The notes beneath the pieces were generated by a model. That model worked only from the letters and a program-made list of their open reading frames with translations, was not told the DNA's origin and searched no databases. The translations under genes were made by a program, and so were the position numbers. A stretch of DNA of 64,000 nucleotides, taken from assembly GCA_022826805.1 (NCBI GenBank), contig JAJDUH010000022.1:1-64000 (forward strand), in the 5' to 3' direction. Origin of the DNA: Candidatus Poribacteria bacterium. Its GTDB lineage: Bacteria > Poribacteria > WGA-4E > WGA-3G. Position 1 is the stretch's first letter. Every line of letters starts with the position of its first letter. This document shows positions 16,352 to 24,844 of this stretch, piece by piece.

Positions 16352-17503
16352 TTAATTAATCCGATCGGATTCCAAAGTTAGCCAGTCCCAGTAGGCTCGC
16401 GGCATCTCTGCAGGTGGTTCTAACCCCGCTTCCTCACGCCATCGTAACAACGGGTGCTGCCGATCGGATTGTGGAAGTTGGACACAAGTGCCATAAGCCG
16501 CAGACTCAAAGATTCCCATCATCATCTCAATGATGTGTCGCCCCTCTGTACCACTGCATTCATGGGATCTGCCTTCATCCAAGGCGTTGACGTATTCTTC
16601 CACGAACCAGTAATCCGCTTCTGCGGTGCTGCTTTTGGAATCGTAGTGTTCAGGGTAGATGAGTTCTAAAGTTTCCCACTGATCGTGTGTCCCATCGGGC
16701 AGGTAGTGTGGTGTCGATAGCCACCAGGCACCGCCGCTTTTCCAGAAGAGCCTGCCTTCAGTACCATACAGTTCCATGGAATACGCATCCGTATCCATTT
16801 CGCCAAACCGGTGTTGGAGCAATGTACCAGTAACGTGTCCTTCATACTGCAGCGTTGCGGTGATATATTCGCCCGCGATCGTTCCCATACCGCTCGGCGA
16901 CGGCACAACATCTGTAGGTGTAATCGATTTGCCACCCGTCGTCAGATGGGCAACCACACTTTCGCAGCGTTTGCCGAAGTGTAGCATATTGTTCAGCATG
17001 TGTGTGCCGATGTTCATCAAGCCATAGCCGCCGTAGTAGCCCTTCCCGCTGCCATACATATAGCGCAATTCGCCGATTTTTCCCGCCTTAAAAGCACGCG
17101 CCATTGCCTGCATAGACGCACCAACTCTCCCCTGATGATGCACCGCAACCTCCACGCCTTTTTCTTCTGCTTTGGCGATGACAGCATCCGCTTGCACCAG
17201 ATCCACACACATAGGTTTCTCTACTTCAATATTAACACCGTGTTCCAACACGCGCATGCACAAGTCGTAATGAAACTCCGTGCCAGTAGGAATCGCAACA
17301 ATGTCGGGTTGGGTCTGCCGGATCATCTCGTCTAAATCGGTGAATCGCGCGGCGACATTGACTTCATCGCCCAAGGTATTGAGACGCTCCTCAATCAAGT
17401 CGCAAAGTCCGACAATCTCCGTGCGTGGGTGGGCATAATATGCCCGTGCGGCTGATGTCCCGCGTCCTCTACATCCTAAAATTCCGATTCGATATGTCCT
17501 CAT
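16352..17503 (-). CDS. Gfo/Idh/MocA-family oxidoreductase
   Basis: 383 residues from the ATG at 17503, which lies 6 bp after AAGGAG and opens MRTYRIGILGCRGRG; a further in-frame extension to 17569 lacks homology. Rossmann motif GILGCRGRGTSAARAYY, then VEKPMCVDLVQAD with the catalytic lysine, then a C-terminal domain with NIGTHMLNNMLHF. The extended C-terminal part (WWLSTPHYLPDGTHDQW and following) is typical of the larger members often annotated as predicted dehydrogenases. Substrate unknown. Convergent with the 15176 oxidoreductase but only distantly similar to it. Confidence 0.85.
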   Translation of the reverse strand: MRTYRIGILGCRGRGTSAARAYYAHPRTEIVGLCDLIEERLNTLGDEVNVAARFTDLDEMIRQTQPDIVAIPTGTEFHYDLCMRVLEHGVNIEVEKPMCVDLVQADAVIAKAEEKGVEVAVHHQGRVGASMQAMARAFKAGKIGELRYMYGSGKGYYGGYGLMNIGTHMLNNMLHFGKRCESVVAHLTTGGKSITPTDVVPSPSGMGTIAGEYITATLQYEGHVTGTLLQHRFGEMDTDAYSMELYGTEGRLFWKSGGAWWLSTPHYLPDGTHDQWETLELIYPEHYDSKSSTAEADYWFVEEYVNALDEGRSHECSGTEGRHIIEMMMGIFESAAYGTCVQLPQSDRQHPLLRWREEAGLEPPAEMPRAYWDWLTLESDRIN

Positions 17504-17775
17504 CATACACTCCTTTCTCACGCTTGGTTGCCTTCGTATCCATCTGCCTGCCCTAAGGATATTTTTCATTGTATCATAATTCGTTTAAGCGGTCAAGGCG
17601 GGGAATTTTTCTTGACTTTACTTCTCAAATCTGTTACCCTTTCAACAGAGCAGGGTTATTTTGAATTATTCTTGCATAGTTTGATTGAATCATGGAAGGG
17701 CTATCTCTCGAATCCAGTTTTTTTATAATCACATTCTCAAGTGTGACTTCTTTGAGCTGTTAAAGAGGTTTTGTA

Positions 17776-20700
17776 GTGAATAGCTTAATCAGATTCGCAT
17801 TTATCTTATTTTTATTTTTTTCCATCATTTTTATCGAATCTTCCGTAGCTTTTGAACAGATAGAGACCTATACGGTTGCTGACGGTCTGGTCGGCCCTGT
17901 AGTTCCTGTTATTTTTCAGGACAGCCGCGGTGTGCTTTGGCTCGGTTCTGATACCGGTGGCGTCAGCCGTTTTGATGGCAGAACTTTTCTGCCATACAAA
18001 GCTGCCTCACTTACTTCAGAAGAGGCACCAGCATCTGGCGTTCAACCCGGGGCACTCCTCGGGCGCACGCGACAAATTGTTGAAGATAAGTGGGGACACA
18101 TCTGGTTTCTTACACGGGGTGAAGCAGAAGAAACGGGGCGAGTCAGCCGTTTTGACGGCATTTCGATTGATTTGATCGGAACCGGAAACTTACTAATTGT
18201 TGATAGGGCGGGCGACGTATGGGTTAGTGAAAATGAGTGGCTAACCAAGTACGTTACCTCTGGCGTCCAAAAGGTCCCGCAGGCGCATCGAAACGAGATT
18301 GGCGGCGAAGATACCCATCAGTCAATAGAAGAATTGACAATAAACGCCGTCTTTGAGAGCGAAGACAGAACCATTTGGCTTGGTGGTAGTGAAGGCATAA
18401 ACGAAAAAAGTGGTGTAATTCTCAGTTTCCGTGAGAGTCCTTCAACGGACCCGAAACTCGGCGGTGATACCGCTGATGATAAAACAGAAACCGGAACGCC
18501 GCGCCCCCAACCCAAAGTCGGATTTACCCGTTACGATACGTCAAACCTTAATGCAGTTGGAACTATTGAAGCAGTAACAGAAGATGCCTCCGGAAATCTT
18601 TGGTTCGGCGGATATAATCTTCTTCTGAAGTTTGATGGAAGAACTTTTAAACAGATTCTACCTTTGCGTTCAGAACAAGGCGAGCCTCAACGATATAGAT
18701 CGTCCAGACAAGCCGCATTCCAGGCGGACACGAAAGAGCGCATCTGGTTTAACGATGGGCGTATCACAAGATGGTCAAACGATTATCGACTGCAGACCTT
18801 CAGAAACATGCAAGAGATTTTTCAAATTGAGGACGCATGGGGAAACTTGTGGTTTACTAATGAAAATGGTGAGGTACGTCGATACGATACTACCCTTAAG
18901 TTAATGCCTTATAGTGCTGATAATGAACTCCATATTGACCGAGTTCGTGCGATTTTTGAGGCGATTAACGGTGATTTGTGGTTCGGGCATGATAACGGTG
19001 TGACAGTATTTAACCCAATGCCTGCAATTCAGAATCATGGTACTGGGATTGGTGGTAGAATTGGAGGAAAATCACGCTTCGCAAATTGGACAGACATAGT
19101 AAAAATATTTGAAATTGACGGATACATCTGGTTCGCTAACAAACCACTATTCAGCAGAGCCGCTACACAATACACATTTTTCCGCTACGGAAACGAACGT
19201 TTTGATCAAGTTTCTATCTTTATCAAACCAAGAGAAGGACGGATCGTTAGACAGTCTGATAGGAATCCTAATCTATTTGTTACCGACGGAGAACACCGAT
19301 GGTTAGCTTTTGGAGGACATATCTTCAAAGCAGATACCGCAGGATTGTCATGGTTTACAGGTAGATTCCAGAGAATTCCCTTTCAAACCAAGTTGGAAAT
19401 CGATCATGCTGAGTCTCCTATAAATGCCTTGCACATAGATAAGAACGACAAATTGTGGGTGCTTTTTGAGAACGGAAAGGTGCAGTCCTATCCAGCATCG
19501 ATTGGACCTTCAGCAGCTATAAATTTTCAGCCAGAGATCCTTCCGCATCTGATTAAAGTAACAAAGATGTTGGAAATTCCATCAGGGACCAAGTGGTTTT
19601 ACAACGCGGTTACAGGAAAGTTAATACGCTGGAATGTCTCTGATCCGAATGCCCCGATTGTGCTCAAGAGGAATTCTAATGCTGCGCCGCTTGCAGTATG
19701 GCAGCATCCAAGGGAATTGTATGGAAAAGTCACTTTCCTCTTTCCTGATGTTCTCAAGACATATCTTGACAAGGACTTAATCACAACTAAAGACGTTGAA
19801 CTGCCTTCAGTAAATGCATCCTTGACTTCTCATGACGGCGTTCTTTGGCTCGCTACACTTCGTGGAGCTGTCCGCTACGATGGGAAAGAACTCACAGCGT
19901 ATACAACTAAAAATACATCTCAGACTTCCAGAAAAGAGGGATTCCTCGTTGATAACGTGCGCGATGTGACCGAGGACAGTAGCGGAAGTATATGGTTCGC
20001 AACAAAGGGGGGCGGTACTGTTCGATACGACGGTGAAACCTTCGACTCCCTCACCACAAAAGATGGGTTGGCGCATAACAACATCTCGAAAATTTATGAA
20101 TCTTCCAACAAAGATATTTGGTTTGCAACCGAAGGCGGTGTTACACAATATACACCAACACGCGGCGGCCTCCCTTTCTATCGACTAACCGCCCTAAAGA
20201 CTGATAAAACCTATACCGAACTCGCATCTGGTATTACCCTACCCGCGCGTGGAAACAAACATATCAGCATCTATGTGCGAGGGATCAGCTCGCTCCGAGA
20301 ACGACTCTCTTATCAATTTAAAATCATCGGATTGGATAGTCCGGGATGGTCTAAGATTTCAGCGGAGGAGTTCTCGCTTTTGCCCGTCGGTTCTGGTCTG
20401 GCATCTGACAAATGGTTTCCCGCATCCAGCCTGGCAACGCAACAGGCAACGCACAATGACGGCGTTCAACAGGAATTTAAAAACCAAAATGGTGTTCTGT
20501 GTGTCCGCTATACAGGGCTTAAAGCAGGCACCTATAGCTTCATCGTCAAGGCTTTCCGTGAAGGCTGGCCCTACACACAGCCACCTGCCGTGGTCGATTT
20601 TACGATCCCACCACCCTTCTGGGCGCAGTGGCGAACATATCTCCCGACAGTCATGTTCATGACTATCGTCCTTGCGCTCGTCGGTCGCTTGTTCATCAAC

Positions 20701-21498
20701 CGAAGGCACACCGCCCAGCTTCGTACCGAAATGTTGGAAAGAGAGGAGGCGGAAATAAAACGAATCCGTGCTGAGTTGAACGAGGCGCAAAATATTCAAA
20801 TGGCATTACTACCCACAGAGTCACCAGGTACAAAAGAGTTTGATATTGCTGGAATGTCCGTTCCAGCAACACAGGTGGGAGGAGATTTTTACGATTACTT
20901 GACCGTTGCAAATGGGCAAACCGCGATTGCAGTAGCAGATGCGGCGGGCAAAGGATTACGCGGTGCCATGAATGCCGTGCTCACGAACGGAATGCTCCAT
21001 GAAGTTGCAAGATTCAGATCTGATGCAGATGTCATCCTCACCGACCTCAATGCCGGATTAGCCCCTCGGATGTACGGTCCCAATTTTATCGCTCTTAACT
21101 TAGCAATTCTCAATGCATCCGAGAAGCGTGTTGACTATGCCAACGGTGGACAACCCTATCCTATTCTCAAAAGAGACACTGAAGTCATTGAGATCGAAAA
21201 CAGTGACCTGCCGCTCGGTAGTATGAAAAGTGTTGAGTATGAATCTGTGGCTTTCGATTTAATTGAAGGCGATATGCTTATCTTCCACTCTGATGGTCTC
21301 ATTGAAGCCCTCAACCCTGATGAAGAAATGTACGGAACTGAACGTTTGAAATATTTGGCTTCTCAAGTACCAAACGAATACTCCGCTGAGGAAGTGATTC
21401 AACACATCGTTGAGGATGTTCATAGGTTTGTTGAGGAAGCGGAACAGTATGATGATTTAACGCTCGTTGTTATCAAACGTATAGCTGCATCTGAATAG
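17776..21498 (+). CDS. Membrane sensor: two-component-type beta-propeller plus SpoIIE/PP2C phosphatase
   Basis: 1240 residues. GTG start with AAAGAGG about 7 bp upstream. A signal peptide (hydrophobic residues about 5-25) is followed by about 780 residues of Reg_prop propeller repeats of the type GNLWFGG, GVLWLGS, KDIWFATEGGVTQY, then a Y_Y_Y-like domain (about 800-945), one transmembrane helix (about 955-975), a short coiled helix and a C-terminal SpoIIE-type serine phosphatase (about 1000-1238). The phosphatase has GGDFYDY, VADAAGKG, FHSDGLIEA and YDDLTLVV, supplying the metal-binding aspartates. An outside-sensing protein that controls a cytoplasmic phosphatase, likely acting on an anti-anti-sigma (STAS) protein; none is encoded nearby. 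Replacement of a histidine kinase by PP2C downstream of this sensor is uncommon but known. Confidence 0.85.
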   Translation: MNSLIRFAFILFLFFSIIFIESSVAFEQIETYTVADGLVGPVVPVIFQDSRGVLWLGSDTGGVSRFDGRTFLPYKAASLTSEEAPASGVQPGALLGRTRQIVEDKWGHIWFLTRGEAEETGRVSRFDGISIDLIGTGNLLIVDRAGDVWVSENEWLTKYVTSGVQKVPQAHRNEIGGEDTHQSIEELTINAVFESEDRTIWLGGSEGINEKSGVILSFRESPSTDPKLGGDTADDKTETGTPRPQPKVGFTRYDTSNLNAVGTIEAVTEDASGNLWFGGYNLLLKFDGRTFKQILPLRSEQGEPQRYRSSRQAAFQADTKERIWFNDGRITRWSNDYRLQTFRNMQEIFQIEDAWGNLWFTNENGEVRRYDTTLKLMPYSADNELHIDRVRAIFEAINGDLWFGHDNGVTVFNPMPAIQNHGTGIGGRIGGKSRFANWTDIVKIFEIDGYIWFANKPLFSRAATQYTFFRYGNERFDQVSIFIKPREGRIVRQSDRNPNLFVTDGEHRWLAFGGHIFKADTAGLSWFTGRFQRIPFQTKLEIDHAESPINALHIDKNDKLWVLFENGKVQSYPASIGPSAAINFQPEILPHLIKVTKMLEIPSGTKWFYNAVTGKLIRWNVSDPNAPIVLKRNSNAAPLAVWQHPRELYGKVTFLFPDVLKTYLDKDLITTKDVELPSVNASLTSHDGVLWLATLRGAVRYDGKELTAYTTKNTSQTSRKEGFLVDNVRDVTEDSSGSIWFATKGGGTVRYDGETFDSLTTKDGLAHNNISKIYESSNKDIWFATEGGVTQYTPTRGGLPFYRLTALKTDKTYTELASGITLPARGNKHISIYVRGISSLRERLSYQFKIIGLDSPGWSKISAEEFSLLPVGSGLASDKWFPASSLATQQATHNDGVQQEFKNQNGVLCVRYTGLKAGTYSFIVKAFREGWPYTQPPAVVDFTIPPPFWAQWRTYLPTVMFMTIVLALVGRLFINRRHTAQLRTEMLEREEAEIKRIRAELNEAQNIQMALLPTESPGTKEFDIAGMSVPATQVGGDFYDYLTVANGQTAIAVADAAGKGLRGAMNAVLTNGMLHEVARFRSDADVILTDLNAGLAPRMYGPNFIALNLAILNASEKRVDYANGGQPYPILKRDTEVIEIENSDLPLGSMKSVEYESVAFDLIEGDMLIFHSDGLIEALNPDEEMYGTERLKYLASQVPNEYSAEEVIQHIVEDVHRFVEEAEQYDDLTLVVIKRIAASE

Positions 21499-21528
21499 GG
21501 AAGTCAATTTCAATGTCCCGTACGGTGT

Positions 21529-22419
21529 CTACTTTCGGCGGGAAAGGTACGCAGACAACGCGTAATCAAACGGCGTTGCTGTATCCATTTGAACGTAATC
21601 GATCTGGCTTGCACCGCACCCGCGGCGATAACTCTGGATAAACTGGTTCAGTTTTTCGAGATAATCTGCTTTCAACGTATCGGCTTGGGTTGAAAGCGTC
21701 TGTCCCGTTTCTATGTCTCTAAAGACGACAGAACCCGTATAAGGGAAGGTCAGTTCGGCGGGATCGAGTAGGTGGAAGACGATCACTTCATGCTTTTGAT
21801 GGCGGAGATGCTTCAAGGCAGAGATAACCTGTGAAGGTTCATCGAGCAGATCGGAGATAACGATGACTAACCCCCGTCTCACAATCCGTTTGGCGAGTTC
21901 ATGAAAGAGACCGCTGAGTTGGGTCTCCTGACCGGGGGTCGCATTTTCCAAAGCGGACATAATTGCCCGGAGATGCGTTGCCGCGCCTCTCGGTGGAATG
22001 TATTGTGTAATGTCTGTATCGAAGAGTGCTAATCCAACAGAATCGCGTTGTTTCAGCATAAGATAGGTGAGCGTTGCCGCGAGATAACACCCGTATTCAA
22101 ACTTCGTCAACCCCTCCTCCGCGTGCTTATAGTTCATTGACGCACTGGTGTCGAGCAGGATATATGCGCGCAGGTTCGTCTCCTCTTCAAACTTTTTGAC
22201 ATAATACCGGTCAGATTTCCCGTAGACCTTCCAATCGATATAGCGGATTTCGTCGCCGGGCATATATTGTCGGTGTTCAGCGAATTCGACGCTAAAGCCC
22301 TGATACGGACTTTTGTGCAAACCTGTGACGAACCCCTCAACGACGAGTCTCGCGACGAGTTCCATACCCCCAATCCGAGAGAGCGCAATCGGGTCTAAAT
22401 ATTGATGAGATGTTTGCAT
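21529..22419 (-). CDS. DUF58 domain protein
   Basis: 296 residues with the DUF58 core: GMELVARLVVEGFVTGLHKS, EFAEHRQYMPGDEIRYIDWK (about 47-66) and then a von Willebrand A-like fold with the MIDAS-type motif LLDTSASM (near 91-98) and RRGLVIVISDLLDEP. DUF58 proteins usually partner a MoxR AAA ATPase and VWA proteins in chaperone-like complexes. No MoxR gene is adjacent here. Convergent with the sensor-phosphatase gene. The 28-bp gap to the PIN remnant upstream leaves little room for a promoter. Function remains uncharacterised. Confidence 0.8.
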   Translation of the reverse strand: MQTSHQYLDPIALSRIGGMELVARLVVEGFVTGLHKSPYQGFSVEFAEHRQYMPGDEIRYIDWKVYGKSDRYYVKKFEEETNLRAYILLDTSASMNYKHAEEGLTKFEYGCYLAATLTYLMLKQRDSVGLALFDTDITQYIPPRGAATHLRAIMSALENATPGQETQLSGLFHELAKRIVRRGLVIVISDLLDEPSQVISALKHLRHQKHEVIVFHLLDPAELTFPYTGSVVFRDIETGQTLSTQADTLKADYLEKLNQFIQSYRRGCGASQIDYVQMDTATPFDYALSAYLSRRK

Positions 22420-22447
22420 AGTGTTTCTTTAAGCCGTGTGAGAATTT

Positions 22448-22859
22448 TTATTTTTGGAATTGGGCAAGAAAATCAGCGGCAGATACAATAAGAATGTCCT
22501 GATAACTTTGAAGTCGTAACAGGTGTTTTTTATCACCAGGAACTGATGTGGGTAGCCCTTCCAACGATGGCGCATTCTAATATCTTGTTGTCATCAGAAT
22601 CCGTGTTAATAGCCTTGAGATCGTTACTAATTTCGACTGTTCGCAGAAAACTGAGGAAATCAGGCACTACTTCAGAGGTTTCCGATAGAGAAAATCCAAA
22701 CTTAGTGATGAATTTATCTGCGAATTCGTTAAGTATTTCATCACAAGTTAACCCCTCGACTTTATTTTGTTGCGCTAGTGCGATACAGTCATACGGGATT
22801 CCACCCCAAATCATACCGGATATCAGGATATTCGTATCATAAACTACTACTGGTTGCAT
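22448..22859 (-). pseudogene. PIN-domain toxin, frameshifted near the C-terminus
   Basis: The frame from 22859 gives VVYDTNILISGMIWGG and later DDNKILECAIVGRATHISSW then TGA at 22533. PIN proteins normally continue with a GDKHLL segment. Skipping one base after AGTTCC restores it: GDKKHLLRLQSYQDILIVSA and on to QFQK with stop TAA at 22448-22450. A one-base insertion therefore truncates the toxin before its last acidic-site region. Conserved D8 and D90-type acidic residues remain. Overlaps the antitoxin gene by 13 bp. It is probably an inactivated toxin, or a sequencing error. Confidence 0.8.
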
Positions 22860-23104
22860 TCACGGTCCTCATGGACAATATCATTGATGAAATCTAAACG
22901 TTCTTCTTCTCCCATAGTGTCCCAATCCAACCCGCGTGCAGCGCATACCGTCCGAACCTTTGATTCAGCGTATTTCATCCTTTCTGATCGATTTGCCTGA
23001 GTCTCCTTAGCAAGGACCCGAAAAACTTCCAACTTCTCTTCTGGTGGCATCTGCTGGATCAACTCAATCATCTGTTTGGTTGTTAATTCAATGGTCAAAT
23101 TCAT
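22847..23104 (-). CDS. Antitoxin partner of the PIN toxin
   Basis: 85 residues from the ATG at 23104, which has GGAGG 9 bp upstream; a 10-residue N-terminal extension to 23134 is unlikely. MNLTIELTTKQMIELIQQMP followed by PEEKLEVFRVLAKET is the common short-helix pattern of antitoxins paired with PIN toxins. The C-terminus overlaps the toxin start by 13 bp, the usual translational coupling. Normally it binds and blocks the RNase and represses its own operon. With the toxin frameshifted it may be an orphan immunity protein. Confidence 0.65.
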   Translation of the reverse strand: MNLTIELTTKQMIELIQQMPPEEKLEVFRVLAKETQANRSERMKYAESKVRTVCAARGLDWDTMGEEERLDFINDIVHEDRECNQ

Positions 23105-23192
23105 AATATTCACCTCCAAAATCTTGAAGTTCAATTATAACAGAAATTTGCTTGAATATCAACCCCAAATGCAGAAGACTTAGAAAAATGAT

Positions 23193-23223
23193 TTGCATTT
23201 TGGACACCAGTTTTGTGTATAAT
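23193..23223 (+). promoter_or_regulatory. Promoter of the first tandem VOC gene
   Basis: TTGCAT (23193-23198), 19-bp spacer, TATAAT (23218-23223). The preceding ATTTGCATTTT also opens the promoter at 24293-24321, so the promoter was copied with the gene. Confidence 0.55.
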
Positions 23224-23262
23224 TTATTCTAACATGCTTAAGATGGAGAAAGGAGAATCCGA

Positions 23263-23619
23263 ATGGGAAGTTCAGTCGTACATTTTGAAATTGGTGGACC
23301 GGATGTGAAAGGGCTAATTGATTTTTATAGTTCAGTATTTGAATGGGGTGTTTTTCCACTCGCAGACCAATTATATATCGCAGATCCGGCGTCAGACGAA
23401 GGGATACAGGGACATCTATTTCAAATAACTGACGAAACAGATCCTCCAAACCTTGTTATCATTTATATTCGAGTTGATGATATACACGCAACATTAGAAA
23501 AGACTGAGAATCTTGGAGGAAAGGTCCTCATACAACCCCAAGCCATACCGGGGAATGCAAGTCACTTCGCTATATTCCAGGACCCAAGCGGTAACCGCAT
23601 TGGGTTATTGCAATCATAA
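23263..23619 (+). CDS. VOC-family protein, tandem copy 1
   Basis: 118 residues. MGSSVVHFEIGGPDVKGLID, a middle strand IYIRVDDIHATLEKTENLGG and a final FAIFQDPSGNRIGLLQS, the classic glyoxalase-fold ending. First of three tandem relatives (23263, 23755, 24366). AAAGGAG lies about 8 bp upstream. Similar stand-alone proteins are often annotated as glyoxalase/bleomycin resistance protein; substrate and metal are unknown. The least similar of the three, with VDDIHATLEK where the others have VDDLQASLEK. Confidence 0.8.
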   Translation: MGSSVVHFEIGGPDVKGLIDFYSSVFEWGVFPLADQLYIADPASDEGIQGHLFQITDETDPPNLVIIYIRVDDIHATLEKTENLGGKVLIQPQAIPGNASHFAIFQDPSGNRIGLLQS

Positions 23620-23643
23620 GGAAATCCAAGTAGTTTTAATCGG

Positions 23644-23726
23644 TATAAGCCCCAGCGGGGCGATATGTGTATAGCGGGTGTGTCGTAGTACGTATCTATA
23701 AGCCCCAGCGGGGCGATATGTGTATA
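23644..23726. repeat. Two identical 30-bp hairpin repeats, 53 bp apart
   Basis: The block TATAAGCCCCAGCGGGGCGA plus TATGTGTATA occurs exactly at 23644-23673 and 23697-23726. Each contains the hairpin GCCCC-AGC-GGGGC. The second copy sits just upstream of the second VOC gene; its TGTATACTTA end could act as a -10. Confidence 0.7.
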
Positions 23727-23754
23727 CTTAAGATGAAAAAAAGGAGAGGTTTCA

Positions 23755-24117
23755 ATGGGAAATCCAGTCGTACATTTTGAAATATCAGGCAGGGATGGTG
23801 AGGCGTTAAGTAAGTTCTATAGTTCCTTGTTTGGTTGGAATATTAATTATAATACACACGGTGTTTACAGCGTAGACCCAGAGTCAGAAAACGGCGTAGA
23901 CGGACACATATTTTCGTCAACCGACGATATGTGTTCTGATAACGGTATTACCATCTATATTCAGGTAGATGATCTTCAGGCATCGCTTGAGAAAATAGAA
24001 AGTTGTGGAGGGCAGACACTTGTGCCGCCGCGTCCTATTCCGAGTGGCATGGGTTCTTTCGCACTGTTCCTCGACCCAAGTGGTAACTGCATCGGTTTAT
24101 ATCAATCTAAGATATGA
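23755..24117 (+). CDS. VOC-family protein, tandem copy 2
   Basis: 120 residues: MGNPVVHFEISGRDGEALSK, YIQVDDLQASLEKIESCGG and SFALFLDPSGNCIGLYQS. Close to copy 3 over the full length, so this pair duplicated most recently. AGGAGAGG sits about 6 bp before the ATG. The substrate is unknown; the fold call is secure. Confidence 0.8.
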   Translation: MGNPVVHFEISGRDGEALSKFYSSLFGWNINYNTHGVYSVDPESENGVDGHIFSSTDDMCSDNGITIYIQVDDLQASLEKIESCGGQTLVPPRPIPSGMGSFALFLDPSGNCIGLYQSKI

Positions 24118-24292
24118 TGGTTAATCGCTTTGGCATGGAATCGTAGGTTTAACGCGAAAAGTAATAAGAAAATAGGGCGATGGAGGGAGTCTCATACCCT
24201 GATCTATATAATTATTAAGGCAATTTTATGTTGCGGTATTTGTAGGTAACGTCTCGCTATTTCCAGTTCCATTCTGGGATGGAAAAATTAAT

Positions 24293-24321
24293 TTGCATTT
24301 TAGAAATAGTTTATTTATAAT
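24293..24321 (+). promoter_or_regulatory. Promoter of the third tandem VOC gene
   Basis: TTGCAT (24293-24298), 17-bp spacer, TATAAT (24316-24321). Related in sequence to the promoter at 23193-23223. Confidence 0.6.
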
Positions 24322-24365
24322 TGCTTAATATAAAATAATTTATTTTAAATAATGAGTAAATTCCA

Positions 24366-24728
24366 ATGGGCAATCCTGTCATGCATTTTGAGATAGCAGG
24401 TAGGGATGGTAAGTCGTTAAGCGAGTTTTATAGTGCCGCCTTTGGTTGGAATTCCAGCCCGGATCCTAGTGGCATTTATGAACTGGATCCGGCAGCCGAA
24501 CACGGAATAATGGGACACATACTCCCAACAACTGACGATATGCCATCTTCTAACTATGTCACAGTTTATATTCAGGTTGACGACCTCCAAGCGTCGCTTG
24601 AGAAGGTTGAAAATCTTGGTGGTAAAACCTGTGTACCTCCTCAGGTCATTCCTGGAGACGTCGGTTCCTTCGCCATGTTCCTTGATCCAAGTGGGAACTG
24701 TGTTGGTTTGTACAAACCTAACGATTGA
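24366..24728 (+). CDS. VOC-family protein, tandem copy 3
   Basis: 120 residues: MGNPVMHFEIAGRDGKSLSE, VYIQVDDLQASLEKVENLGG and SFAMFLDPSGNCVGLYKP. It has its own promoter, unlike copy 2, and an unusually weak ribosome site (GAGTAAATTCC). Followed by the convergent metH terminator. Function as for copies 1 and 2. Confidence 0.8.
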   Translation: MGNPVMHFEIAGRDGKSLSEFYSAAFGWNSSPDPSGIYELDPAAEHGIMGHILPTTDDMPSSNYVTVYIQVDDLQASLEKVENLGGKTCVPPQVIPGDVGSFAMFLDPSGNCVGLYKPND

Positions 24729-24783
24729 TTGCTAAAGACGTGCGTGTACTTCAATATGAAAGCGCAGCTTTAACGTCAGATTA

Positions 24784-24820
24784 ACAAAAAATAGGGTGGT
24801 AAACTAAGTTTCACCACCCT
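24784..24820 (-). terminator. Rho-independent terminator of metH
   Basis: Read on the minus strand: AGGGTGGT stem (24820-24813), 12-nt loop, ACCACCCT (24800-24793), then TATTTTTTG. It begins 25 bp after the metH stop codon. The stem is symmetrical and could also slow transcription of the VOC gene from the other side, but the U-run favours metH. Confidence 0.85.
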
Positions 24821-24844
24821 GTTCCTTTAATTACAAGGGTAATT

